Under the pieces are notes generated by a model, which saw nothing but the letters and a program-made list of their open reading frames with translations, made no database searches and was not told the origin of the DNA. Source: an uncultured Lachnospiraceae bacterium (GTDB taxonomy: Bacteria; Bacillota; Clostridia; Lachnospirales; Lachnospiraceae). From it: a DNA stretch of 64,000 nucleotides. Positions 8,378-17,066 of this stretch are shown here, piece after piece; position 1 is the stretch's first letter; each line of letters starts with the position of its first letter. The stretch is from contig UQWA01000017.1 in assembly GCA_900544685.1 (NCBI GenBank), forward strand, positions 1 to 64,000, in the 5' to 3' direction. The position numbers were made by a program, and so were the translations under genes.

Positions 8378-10690
8378 TTATTCTACGTTTTTCAGTGCTT
8401 CATCCATTGGAACTTTTTTGATTTTCCAGAATTCCAGCAGGGCAACTGCTGCGTAGGTGAGCAGACCTGCTGCAAACATCTGTACATAGATCATTGGGTC
8501 CACCCACATGGTAATCCACCCGGATATGCTGGCAAGCATCATTTCGCGGAACAATACTTCCATCACAGCCCGTTCGATCGGAAGACTTACCAACAGGCAA
8601 ATCACCACCACAATCGAGGTTGACATAATATACAATCTGCTGATCTCTCCATTGGTATATCCCAGAATCTTTACCATGGAAATGGACTGTGCATTTTTCT
8701 CAATGATAATCTTCGACAGCAGATAAATCAGTACCATGTAGATTAAAATAGCAAAACCATTCACCAGTCCCATCATGCTTCCCATAGACACATCCAGCTG
8801 ACGGGAAATCTTGGTCAGTGCATCCAGATCCACCACGGATCCAATATATTTTTTCCGGATATCCGTGATTTCAGTATCTGAGAAATATCCACTGTAATAA
8901 TCATCCTCCAGATCAAAAGTTTCATTCAGCTTGTCTCTCTCCATGAATACACAAAGACCTGCTGTATAATCGTAGATACCGTCCACCTGAAAAGAATACT
9001 CATCCTTCTCATATTTTTCTTTCAGGGTAATAGTATCTCCCACCTGTATCTGAAATTTATCTGCATAGGCACTGGAAATGTATGCCCCGTCTTCCAGATC
9101 TGCCTTCACATATTTGCTGTCCGGTTCCACACCATAGAGCAGCACCTCTTCTGACTTATATTTGCCCGGCAGTGTATTCAGGGAATAGGCTGAAAACTTT
9201 TCTGCATCGTCATTATCGGTCCGCACATCCAGGTAAAATATTGCCAGATTCAGCAGTTCCTCAAACTTGCTTCCACTGATGGCACTAACCGGAACCTGAA
9301 GCATATACTGGTATTTTGCCAGCATATTGTTCTGTATTTCCAGCTGATAGTGTGACAACACTGATGGCAAAAGCAGTCCGAACATCAGCAGCAGATTGGC
9401 AAACACAATCCCGATAAAAAGTACCACATAATTGCTCATATTCTGAAAAATGACCCTGAGACGGAATCTGGAAAAGATCTTGATTCTCGGGCTTAAGGCA
9501 ATGGCACGCTTCTGTTTCTTTCCAGACAGATCCCTGCGCAGGAATTTTAGCGGAGAAAGACGCAGCTTGTGTCGCAGCACACTGTAATCTACCACCAGCA
9601 TAATCAGCACCGGAACTACAGTTGTCAGTAAAAATGCCTCTGCATTCCACACCGTTTTATAAGTAGGAAGACTGTAGCTTCCATAATACATGCCTGCACA
9701 CACATTTTTCAGCACGGTGTAGCCCAGAATGTTTCCAATCAGGGCACCTGCCAGAGTTACCAGCACAGGCAGTTCCATATAGTGAAGCACCAGTTCTCTT
9801 CTGGTATAGCCGGATGCCCGTAGCGTGCCGATCACACCGGCTTCTTTCCGGATGGTATTACTGATAGTGATGCCGAATACAAATGCCATAATGACCATGA
9901 TAATATACAGCAGCATGATAATCATTGCCTTGTCTCCGCCCATATCCTCTCCGGTAAAAGTAATTGCCTGATTCGTATATCTTGGGACGAAAGTCTCAAG
10001 GGTAACAATTGCTCCTATATCTTCCATAAGATCTTCTGAGATCTCTTTTTCTTCCTTTTCATCTGCCGGCTCCTGATTGTATTTCCAGGAATAATTGTAC
10101 TGCAGTTTATCCTGATTCAGGGAATCAAATTCGTCCGCTGTGACCACGGACACACCGAATTTTACTGAGTCAAACATGGAGTCATTATTATTCTGAAACA
10201 GACAGCTATAGTCCGATAACGCAACCAGTCCAGTGATTTCCCATGATTTGTCTTTGCTGGTCAGTGTATCTCCCACAGAAAGCTGATTATTGTCTGCATA
10301 CATACGGTCAATGGCAATCTCACCTGTATGTTCCGGAAATGCGCCTTCCATCAGGCAGACTTTATTCATCTCCTCTCGGTTCTTGAAGAACCGCATGGTA
10401 CTTCCGTTATCCAGTTCTTCTTCTATATAATAGTTCTCATACAGTCTGATCCCCAGATTCGCAATATCTTCCCGCTGACTCCGGTAGATCCGGTCTGCGG
10501 TGCGGAAATTGCCATCTTCAATGTTATATTTTTCAAAGCTTTCATTGTAGGCAATCAACATACTGTTATCTGCCACCAGAAATCCGGACACAAAGCCAAT
10601 GGTGGCTACCATAAGAAAAAATACCACTGCATATTTTCCAAATTCGCTTTTCAGTTCCCGCGGCAATCGTTTGTGTAAAGGATTCTTCAT
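8378..10690 (-). CDS. FtsX/MacB-type ABC transporter permease
   Basis: A 770-residue membrane protein: one N-terminal membrane segment, a large extracytoplasmic domain (about 45-255), three membrane segments (about 255-375), another single segment near 420-445, a second extracellular domain, and three C-terminal segments. This duplicated FtsX layout (two FtsX domains in one chain) is typical of exporters for lipoproteins, antimicrobial peptides or of sensing and resistance modules. It ends with a cytoplasmic KKVPMDEALKNVE tail. The ATG at 10690 follows GGAGG by 7 bases. It is 12 bases downstream of its ATPase gene, so the two form an operon. The substrate cannot be inferred; no linked kinase or peptide gene is present. 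Confidence 0.88.
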   Translation of the reverse strand: MKNPLHKRLPRELKSEFGKYAVVFFLMVATIGFVSGFLVADNSMLIAYNESFEKYNIEDGNFRTADRIYRSQREDIANLGIRLYENYYIEEELDNGSTMRFFKNREEMNKVCLMEGAFPEHTGEIAIDRMYADNNQLSVGDTLTSKDKSWEITGLVALSDYSCLFQNNNDSMFDSVKFGVSVVTADEFDSLNQDKLQYNYSWKYNQEPADEKEEKEISEDLMEDIGAIVTLETFVPRYTNQAITFTGEDMGGDKAMIIMLLYIIMVIMAFVFGITISNTIRKEAGVIGTLRASGYTRRELVLHYMELPVLVTLAGALIGNILGYTVLKNVCAGMYYGSYSLPTYKTVWNAEAFLLTTVVPVLIMLVVDYSVLRHKLRLSPLKFLRRDLSGKKQKRAIALSPRIKIFSRFRLRVIFQNMSNYVVLFIGIVFANLLLMFGLLLPSVLSHYQLEIQNNMLAKYQYMLQVPVSAISGSKFEELLNLAIFYLDVRTDNDDAEKFSAYSLNTLPGKYKSEEVLLYGVEPDSKYVKADLEDGAYISSAYADKFQIQVGDTITLKEKYEKDEYSFQVDGIYDYTAGLCVFMERDKLNETFDLEDDYYSGYFSDTEITDIRKKYIGSVVDLDALTKISRQLDVSMGSMMGLVNGFAILIYMVLIYLLSKIIIEKNAQSISMVKILGYTNGEISRLYIMSTSIVVVICLLVSLPIERAVMEVLFREMMLASISGWITMWVDPMIYVQMFAAGLLTYAAVALLEFWKIKKVPMDEALKNVE

Positions 10691-10702
10691 CACATTTCCT
10701 CC

Positions 10703-11401
10703 TTACCAGTCCAGCTCAGCGGCAGGAATTTTGTGTTCATTGATATAATTCTTTCGGATCATGCCGTCTCGCAGTTTTACCACACGATCTGCCATATCTT
10801 TGATCGCATCATTGTGGGTTACCATCACAATCGTATTCCCGTACTTCTGGTTCACGGTTTCAATGAGCTTCAGGATTTCCTTTGACGTATTATAATCCAA
10901 TGCGCCTGTCGGTTCATCGCAAAGCAGAATATCCGGATTTTTCACAATAGCACGCCCTATGGCACACCGCTGCTGCTGCCCACCGGAGAGTTGATTCGGC
11001 AGTTTCTTCTGATGCTCATAGATGCCAAGGGTATGAAGCAATTCGTCCACATCCAGAGGCTGATCACTTAAATAAGCTCCCACCTCTATATTTTCCCTTA
11101 CGGTCAGATTGGGAATCAGATTATACATCTGGAATATATAGCCAAGATGCTTTCTACGGTACACTGACAGCTTTTTCTCCGACATATCTGCCAGACATTC
11201 CCCGTCAATGATCAGTTTTCCCTCATCAGCACTGTCAATTCCACCGATAATATTCAGCAGCGTGGACTTTCCGGAACCGGACGGTCCAAGCAGTACACAA
11301 AATTCCCCTTTTTCAATCTCCAGATCCAGTCCTTTTAGTACATTGACTCTGCTGTCTCCGGACCCAAATGACTTTTTGATACCCTGTATCTGTAAAAACA
11401 T
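10703..11401 (-). CDS. ABC transporter ATP-binding protein (MacB/LolD-like)
   Basis: A 232-residue nucleotide-binding subunit. Walker A GPSGSGKST is at 39-47, the Q-loop near residue 91, the signature LSGGQQQR at 138-145, and Walker B with DEPTGALD at 162-169. Such subunits pair with FtsX-type permeases; here the permease is the next gene, 12 bases on. A sigma-A promoter with an overlapping inverted repeat lies about 75-105 bases upstream. Drives export or mechanotransmission by ATP hydrolysis on the inner face of the membrane. Confidence 0.93.
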   Translation of the reverse strand: MFLQIQGIKKSFGSGDSRVNVLKGLDLEIEKGEFCVLLGPSGSGKSTLLNIIGGIDSADEGKLIIDGECLADMSEKKLSVYRRKHLGYIFQMYNLIPNLTVRENIEVGAYLSDQPLDVDELLHTLGIYEHQKKLPNQLSGGQQQRCAIGRAIVKNPDILLCDEPTGALDYNTSKEILKLIETVNQKYGNTIVMVTHNDAIKDMADRVVKLRDGMIRKNYINEHKIPAAELDW

Positions 11402-11470
11402 AATCTCCTCCTCACGTCCCCCTTTTCACAGATAAGATATGTCACAACTATGAAAAGTTTTATTTCTCTA

Positions 11471-11504
11471 ACTTTATGTTAGTCTCGCCTTACTTTGTTG
11501 TCAA
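11471..11504 (-). promoter_or_regulatory. Promoter with inverted repeat for the ABC exporter operon
   Basis: On the minus strand TTGACA (11499-11504), a 17-base spacer and TAACAT (11476-11481). The -10 is overlapped by CTAAC-ataaa-GTTAG, an inverted repeat that could be a repressor site. No regulator gene is adjacent. Confidence 0.5.
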
Positions 11505-11593
11505 TGACTTTTCGAAGTTTCGTACATTTCCTGTAAAAAATGTCTGGTAAAAATGAGCCGGTTAGTATATGATAATTACAGCATCGAAATTTG

Positions 11594-11628
11594 AAACCAC
11601 AATGTGCATGCACATGAGTGGTTTTCTG
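11594..11628 (+). promoter_or_regulatory. Hairpin in the leader of the DUF1846 gene
   Basis: A 7-bp stem (11594-11600 with 11618-11624) encloses the self-complementary 14-base ATGTGCATGCACAT (11602-11615); TTTTCTG follows. It lies 33 bases before the start codon and could be a weak attenuator or transcript-stabilising hairpin. Confidence 0.35.
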
Positions 11629-11656
11629 TATTTAAAACGAACGAGGATAGGTGAAC

Positions 11657-13141
11657 ATGAAAACAGGATTTGATAATGACAAATATCTGACCATGCAGTC
11701 AGAACATATTAAAGAACGCATCAGTCAGTTTGGTAACAAGCTGTATCTGGAATTTGGCGGCAAGCTTTTTGACGATTACCATGCATCCAGAGTACTCCCT
11801 GGTTTTGCCCCAGACAGCAAGCTTCGTATGCTGATGCAGCTTTCTGATCAGGCTGAGATCGTCATCGTCATCAGTGCCGGTGACATTGAAAAGAACAAGA
11901 TCCGTGGGGACCTTGGTATTACTTATGATTCCGATGTTCTTCGTCTGATTGACGTCTTCAAAGAGCGCGGATTATATGTAGGGAGTGTTGTCATCACTCA
12001 GTATGCCGGTCAGAACAGTGCAGATGCATTCCGCAGCCGTCTTCAGAAGCTGAACATTAAGGTATATACCCACTATGTAATTCCTGGCTACCCAAGTAAC
12101 ATTCCACTGATTGTCAGCGACGAAGGTTACGGAAAGAACGATTATATTGAGACTTCACGTCCGCTGGTTGTCATCACAGCTCCTGGACCTGGAAGCGGAA
12201 AAATGGCTACCTGCCTTTCTCAGCTGTACCATGAACACAAGCGTGGTATCAATGCCGGATATGCCAAGTTTGAGACATTCCCGATCTGGAATATTCCTCT
12301 GAAGCATCCGGTTAATCTTGCCTATGAAGCAGCTACTGCTGACCTGAACGATGTGAACATGATCGACCCGTTCCATCTGGAAGCTTATGGCGAGACTGCT
12401 GTTAATTATAACCGTGACGTAGAGATCTTCCCAGTATTAAATGCCATGTTTGAAAAGATCTCCGGAGAGAGTCCGTACAAATCTCCGACAGACATGGGTG
12501 TAAATATGGCAGGTAACTGTATCTGCGATGATGAAGCCTGCAAAGAAGCTTCCCGTCAGGAGATCATCCGCCGTTATTATAAGTCCCTGAATGGCCTGGT
12601 TTACGGCACTTCCACAGAAGAAGAAGTGATGAAGATCGAACTCATTATGAAACAGGCAGGCATCACCAAAACAGACCGAAAGGTTGTCAATGTAGCCCTG
12701 CAGCGCAGTGAAGAGACTGATGGTCCTGCCGCCGCCATGGAACTGGATGACGGAACCATTGTTACCGGAAAGACCACTGATCTTCTGGGTGCTTCTGCAG
12801 CCCTTCTGCTGAATGCACTGAAACTTCTTGCCGGTATTGATCATGCGAAAAAGGTCATTTCCCCTGCAGCCATCCATCCGATCCAGAAGTTAAAGACTGA
12901 GTACCTGGGAAGCCGCAACCCACGTCTTCATACGGATGAGGTACTGATTGCCCTGTCCACCAGTGCAGAGAATAATCCGGATGCACAGGCGGCTCTTGAC
13001 CAGCTTCCAAAGCTTGCCGGATGTCAGGTACACACCAGTGTGCTTCTCTCTTCCGTAGATATTAAGACCTTCCAGCGTCTTTCCATTCAGTTCACATCTG
13101 AACCGGTATACGAAAACAAGCGTAACTTCCATAAAAAATAA
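11657..13141 (+). CDS. DUF1846 family protein
   Basis: A 494-residue cytoplasmic protein of the DUF1846 family, common and well conserved in Firmicutes. The fold contains an N-terminal nucleotide-binding-like half with a Gly-rich GPGSGKMATCLSQ segment (about residue 177), resembling a P-loop, and a C-terminal alpha/beta half. I know of no established in vivo reaction, so I do not assign one. The ATG at 11657 is chosen, 8 bases after GAGGAT; a GTG six bases earlier is too close to that site. It is transcribed alone; upstream is a hairpin leader, and pyrG follows with its own promoter. Confidence 0.85.
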   Translation: MKTGFDNDKYLTMQSEHIKERISQFGNKLYLEFGGKLFDDYHASRVLPGFAPDSKLRMLMQLSDQAEIVIVISAGDIEKNKIRGDLGITYDSDVLRLIDVFKERGLYVGSVVITQYAGQNSADAFRSRLQKLNIKVYTHYVIPGYPSNIPLIVSDEGYGKNDYIETSRPLVVITAPGPGSGKMATCLSQLYHEHKRGINAGYAKFETFPIWNIPLKHPVNLAYEAATADLNDVNMIDPFHLEAYGETAVNYNRDVEIFPVLNAMFEKISGESPYKSPTDMGVNMAGNCICDDEACKEASRQEIIRRYYKSLNGLVYGTSTEEEVMKIELIMKQAGITKTDRKVVNVALQRSEETDGPAAAMELDDGTIVTGKTTDLLGASAALLLNALKLLAGIDHAKKVISPAAIHPIQKLKTEYLGSRNPRLHTDEVLIALSTSAENNPDAQAALDQLPKLAGCQVHTSVLLSSVDIKTFQRLSIQFTSEPVYENKRNFHKK

Positions 13142-13229
13142 GATACGCAATCAAAAAAATGAATTGTTTTTATCAGAACTACTCATAAATAAATTTAAAT
13201 TTTCCATTTCTTTTTAAATGGAAATCCGC

Positions 13230-13325
13230 TATAATCATGTGCATGGTAGGATTGCATACCATACATATTTAATTACTATGTTGCACAAAGGGGTGTAATC
13301 TTCCGTAGGAGATTACACCCTTTTT
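13230..13325 (+). promoter_or_regulatory. pyrG promoter and attenuator-like leader
   Basis: A TATAAT at 13230-13235 (weak -35) predicts a start near 13241-13243. An intrinsic terminator follows: 11-bp stem 13291-13301 with 13310-13320 and TTTTT at 13321-13325, ending 21 bases before the pyrG ATG. The 5' segment 13248-13260 can pair with the terminator's 5' arm 13290-13302 (12 of 13 positions, including wobbles), and competes also with a small hairpin 13243-13248/13257-13262. This is the layout of a terminator/antiterminator switch. The G-run at the transcript start used by Bacillus pyrG is not seen. Confidence 0.65.
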
Positions 13326-13346
13326 CAGATTTAAGGAGGAACTTTT

Positions 13347-14954
13347 ATGCCAGTAAAATACGTATTTGTAACAGGAGGTGTAGTATCCGGTCTTGGTAAG
13401 GGTATTACCGCAGCATCTCTTGGCCGTCTTTTGAAAGCCCGTGGATACAAAGTAACCATGCAGAAATTTGATCCATACATTAACATTGACCCGGGTACCA
13501 TGAACCCGATCCAGCACGGTGAAGTTTTTGTAACAGATGACGGTGCTGAGACAGACCTGGATCTGGGTCACTATGAACGATTCATTGATGAGAGCCTGAC
13601 TAAGAATTCCAATGTTACAACCGGTAAGATTTACTGGTCTGTTCTTCACAAAGAACGACGCGGAGACTTTGGCGGAGGCACCGTTCAGGTAATTCCTCAT
13701 ATCACCAATGAGATCAAAAGCCGTTTTTACCGTAATTATAATGAAAATGAAACCCATATTGCTATTATTGAAGTGGGTGGCACCGTAGGTGATATTGAAA
13801 GCCAGCCGTTTCTGGAAGCGATTCGTCAGTTCCAGCACGATGTTGGACGAGAAAATGCGATCCTGATTCATGTATCCCTGATTCCGTATCTGAAAGCATC
13901 CGGAGAAATGAAGACGAAGCCAACCCAGACCAGTGTAAAGCAGTTACAGGGAATGGGAATCTGGCCGGATATTCTGGTATGCCGCTCCGAACATCCGCTG
14001 GAAGATGGACTGAAAGAAAAAATTGCCCTTTTCTGCAATGTTCCTGTCAGCCATGTACTTCAGAATCTGGATGTGGAATATCTGTATGAAGCACCGCTTG
14101 CCATGGAAGAAGAACATCTGGCTCAGGTAGCCTGTGAATGTCTGAACCTTCCTTGTCCGGAACCGGATCTGACTGACTGGAAGGCTATGGTGGAAGCACT
14201 CCGTCATCCAACCAAAGACGTTACTGTTGCTCTGGTTGGAAAATACATTCAGCTTCACGATGCTTATATCAGCGTGGTAGAAGCACTGAAGCACGGCGGT
14301 ATTGCAGAACATGCCACTGTCCATATCAAATGGATTGATTCAGAACAGTTAAATGAGGAAAATGCAGACGAAATGCTTGGTGATGTCAGTGGTATTCTGG
14401 TTCCTGGCGGCTTCGGCGGACGCGGTATTGATGGCAAAATCATAGCTATCCATTATGCGCGTACTAACAAGATTCCATTCCTCGGTCTGTGCCTTGGCAT
14501 GCAGCTTGCCATTGTGGAATACGCCCGCAACGTAGCCGGTCTGAAGGATGCACACAGCATCGAACTGGATCCTGCCACCACTCATCCGGTTATCGCACTG
14601 ATGCCAGATCAGGAAGACATCGAAGACATTGGTGGAACCCTTCGTCTTGGATCCTATCCTTGTGTACTGGATAAGACCACAAAAGCATACGAACTCTATG
14701 GCACAGATCAGATTGCGGAACGCCACAGACACCGTTATGAAGTCAACAACGATTACCGCAAGATCCTGACTGACAATGGTCTGACCCTCTCCGGACTGTC
14801 ACCGGATGGCAGAATCGTAGAAATGATCGAGATCAAAGATCATCCATTCTTTATTGCCACCCAGGCACACCCGGAACTGAAGTCCCGTCCAAACCGCCCA
14901 CATCCTCTGTTCAAAGGATTTGTGCAGGCAGCTATTGAGAAAAGCAAAGCATAA
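13347..14954 (+). CDS. pyrG: CTP synthase
   Basis: A 535-residue enzyme converting UTP to CTP with glutamine and ATP. The N-terminal synthetase domain has GKGITAASLGRLLKARGYK (residues about 17-35) and the magnesium/UTP-binding DPYINIDPGTMNP; the C-terminal class I glutamine amidotransferase has the nucleophile Cys in LGLCLGMQL and the His-Glu pair in AHPEL. Length matches the family. AAGGAGGAAC lies before the ATG. It is a single-gene unit, controlled apparently by the leader terminator described separately and followed by its own terminator. Confidence 0.97.
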   Translation: MPVKYVFVTGGVVSGLGKGITAASLGRLLKARGYKVTMQKFDPYINIDPGTMNPIQHGEVFVTDDGAETDLDLGHYERFIDESLTKNSNVTTGKIYWSVLHKERRGDFGGGTVQVIPHITNEIKSRFYRNYNENETHIAIIEVGGTVGDIESQPFLEAIRQFQHDVGRENAILIHVSLIPYLKASGEMKTKPTQTSVKQLQGMGIWPDILVCRSEHPLEDGLKEKIALFCNVPVSHVLQNLDVEYLYEAPLAMEEEHLAQVACECLNLPCPEPDLTDWKAMVEALRHPTKDVTVALVGKYIQLHDAYISVVEALKHGGIAEHATVHIKWIDSEQLNEENADEMLGDVSGILVPGGFGGRGIDGKIIAIHYARTNKIPFLGLCLGMQLAIVEYARNVAGLKDAHSIELDPATTHPVIALMPDQEDIEDIGGTLRLGSYPCVLDKTTKAYELYGTDQIAERHRHRYEVNNDYRKILTDNGLTLSGLSPDGRIVEMIEIKDHPFFIATQAHPELKSRPNRPHPLFKGFVQAAIEKSKA

Positions 14955-14963
14955 TAAGAAAGA

Positions 14964-15013
14964 AGGCATTACAGAATATCTTTTCTTCTGATATCCTGTG
15001 ATGTCCTTTTTTT
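14964..15013 (+). terminator. pyrG terminator
   Basis: Long stem (AAGGCATTACAGAATATC side 14963-14980 with 14990-15007, one bulge) followed by TTTTTTT. Confidence 0.75.
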
Positions 15014-15131
15014 CCCCTTCTTTCATCATCCTACACCGTTTCAGACAGAAAGCCATTACATACTTTACTTCTATAAATAACGCTATTTTTTCATCCCCTG
15101 TTTCTTTGTTTGATGATTTTCTTTTTTCTCC

Positions 15132-15190
15132 TTGACGTAAGTCCGAAATCGGACTATACTATATTTAGTCCGATTTCGGACTTTAGGAGG
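15132..15190 (+). promoter_or_regulatory. MarR-MATE promoter with two operators
   Basis: TTGACG (15132-15137), 17-base spacer, TATACT (15155-15160). A 16-base near-palindrome AGTCCGAAATCGGACT fills the spacer (15140-15155), and its exact reverse complement AGTCCGATTTCGGACT lies at the predicted start (15167-15182). Either copy would block polymerase when bound. AGGAGG (15185-15190) is 8 bases before the marR ATG. Autorepression by the MarR protein is the natural inference. Confidence 0.85.
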
Positions 15191-15198
15191 AACTTTTT

Positions 15199-15624
15199 AT
15201 GCACACCCATATCAAAATCAGTGCCGATCTGGCCCGGTATAATCATATTAATAAAAAACTAATTGATATGTATCATGATGCTTCGCAGAGAGCCGGCATG
15301 TCTTCCAGCATGTTTGATATTTTGTATTCCATTGTGGAAATGGGCGATGGCTGCCGTCAGAAGGATATCTGTCAGGCCTGTTATATTCCCAAACAGACCG
15401 TTCATTCTTCCATTCGAAAAATGGCTGAAGATGGCTATCTGACTGAAAAAGGGAAAATTATTACAGAAGAGAATATTTTGCCAATTATTGAAGCAGAAAA
15501 TAAGGTATTTCTTCAGATGGGAGAACAGCAATCCCTGATTTTTCTGAATCTTCTGGAAGAATACATGACCCGGCTGGATAAAACCATGAAGGATCTTCCA
15601 TCAAACAGAAAGGAGCATGTATAG
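15199..15624 (+). CDS. MarR family transcriptional regulator
   Basis: A 141-residue winged-helix protein. The HTH lies around residues 45-90 (GCRQKDICQACYIPKQTVHS, followed by the wing with LTEKG), between N- and C-terminal dimerisation helices. MarR proteins release DNA when they bind a drug or phenolic ligand. It is the first gene of an operon with the MATE exporter (one base between its stop and the next start) and its promoter carries twin palindromes, so it most likely represses itself and the exporter. The ligand is unknown. Confidence 0.9.
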   Translation: MHTHIKISADLARYNHINKKLIDMYHDASQRAGMSSSMFDILYSIVEMGDGCRQKDICQACYIPKQTVHSSIRKMAEDGYLTEKGKIITEENILPIIEAENKVFLQMGEQQSLIFLNLLEEYMTRLDKTMKDLPSNRKEHV

Positions 15625-15625
15625 C

Positions 15626-16954
15626 GTGATACAATTATCAGATCATTTTACCTACCCGCGATTATTAAAATTTGTTTTTCCATCCATTGTGATGATGATA
15701 TTTACTTCTATTTACAGTGTTGTAGATGGCCTGTTCGTTTCCAACTTTGTTGGTAAGTCTGCATTTGCCGCTGTGAATCTGGCAATGCCGTTTCTTATGG
15801 CTTTTTCTGCACTGGGCTTTATGATGGGTACCGGAGGCAGTGCCATCGTCGCAAAGACTCTTGGAGAAGGGAAAAAAGAAAAAGCCAATGAATACTTTTC
15901 CATGATAGTCTATGTGACTATTGCAGGCGGCATTTTCTTCAGCTGCGTACAGGCAGTCCTGATTAAGCCTGTTGCCATTATGATGGGTGCCGAAGGAGAA
16001 CTTTTAAAGAATTGTATTTTATATGGCCGACTGAGCAGTATTTCCCTGACTGCCTTTATGCTGCAGAATGTATTTCAAAGCTTTTTTGTCACAGCTGAAA
16101 AGCCCAAACTGGGACTTGCCGTGATCATCTCCGCCGGTGTTACGAATATGGTTCTGGACCTGCTCTTTGTGGGAATCTTCCGCTGGGGACTGGCAGGTGC
16201 CGCAATTGCTACGATCTGCGGTGAATGTATTGGCGGTATTACTCCATTACTTTATTTTTCCAGGAAAAATTCCAGCAAGCTTCGTCTTGGTAAAACCAGA
16301 TTTTACGGCAGTATTTTGTGTAAAACCTGTACCAATGGTTCCTCCGAACTGATGACAAATCTGTCTAGCTCCATCGTGAATTCCATGTATAACCTTCAGT
16401 TGATGAAATTCAGCGGAGAAAACGGAGTAGCCGCTTACGGAACCATCATGTACGTCAACTTTATTTTTGCTGCCATCTTTATCGGATACTCCATCGGAAG
16501 TGCTCCAATCGTCAGCTACCATTACGGTGCCGAAAATCATTCTGAGCTGAAGAATATGCTGAATAAGAGCCTGCGGCTGATTGCCATAACCAGCATGGTA
16601 CAGGTGGTTATGGCCCAGCTCATTGCCGCCCCTCTGGCTCAGATCTTTGTGGGATATGATGCAGAACTATTCCGGCTTACCCGCCACGGCTTCCGTATTT
16701 TCAGTCTGACCTTCCTGATCTGCGGATTCAACATCTTCGGATCTTCCTTCTTTACCGCACTGAACAATGGTCCGTTATCCGCATTGATTTCCTTCCTGCG
16801 AACTCTGGTCTTCCAGCTCAGTGTGGTATGGATTCTGCCGATGTTCCTCGGCATCGACGGTATCTGGGGATCCGTGGCGATTGCCGAATTACTGACCATC
16901 TGCGTGACTGTATTCTGCCTGATCAGCCAGCGCAGGAAGTATCACTACGCCTGA
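15626..16954 (+). CDS. MATE family multidrug/metabolite exporter
   Basis: A 442-residue membrane protein with twelve predicted helices in two MatE halves, exchanging cations for organic substrates. The N-terminal SIVMMIFTSIYSVVDGLFVS stretch is characteristic of the clostridial MATE group. I prefer the GTG at 15626, 10 bases after GGAG, giving the usual MIQLSDHFTY start; an ATG at 15617 overlaps the marR stop and has almost no spacing to the ribosome site. Co-transcribed with marR. Confidence 0.9.
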   Translation: MIQLSDHFTYPRLLKFVFPSIVMMIFTSIYSVVDGLFVSNFVGKSAFAAVNLAMPFLMAFSALGFMMGTGGSAIVAKTLGEGKKEKANEYFSMIVYVTIAGGIFFSCVQAVLIKPVAIMMGAEGELLKNCILYGRLSSISLTAFMLQNVFQSFFVTAEKPKLGLAVIISAGVTNMVLDLLFVGIFRWGLAGAAIATICGECIGGITPLLYFSRKNSSKLRLGKTRFYGSILCKTCTNGSSELMTNLSSSIVNSMYNLQLMKFSGENGVAAYGTIMYVNFIFAAIFIGYSIGSAPIVSYHYGAENHSELKNMLNKSLRLIAITSMVQVVMAQLIAAPLAQIFVGYDAELFRLTRHGFRIFSLTFLICGFNIFGSSFFTALNNGPLSALISFLRTLVFQLSVVWILPMFLGIDGIWGSVAIAELLTICVTVFCLISQRRKYHYA

Positions 16955-17008
16955 TCATTGGTGACCATTGGGGACGGAGTTTTCTGACTTTTGATCTGCT
17001 CACTTATG

Positions 17009-17057
17009 AAAAAGAGTCACCTGTGCTCACGTTTTTGCGGCACAGACGACTCTTTTC
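17009..17057. terminator. Bidirectional terminator between MATE and secreted protein genes
   Basis: Stem 17009-17018 with 17048-17057 (AAAAGAGTC/GACTCTTTT) plus an inner GTGC/GCAC; T-rich on both strands. Serves two convergent genes. Confidence 0.7.
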
Positions 17058-17066
17058 TTTATCCTG

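Noticed and set aside
13301..13320. PyrR binding loop in the pyrG terminator
   Set aside because: The loop does not match the ARUCCNGNGAGGYU pattern, and pyrG is not normally a PyrR target.
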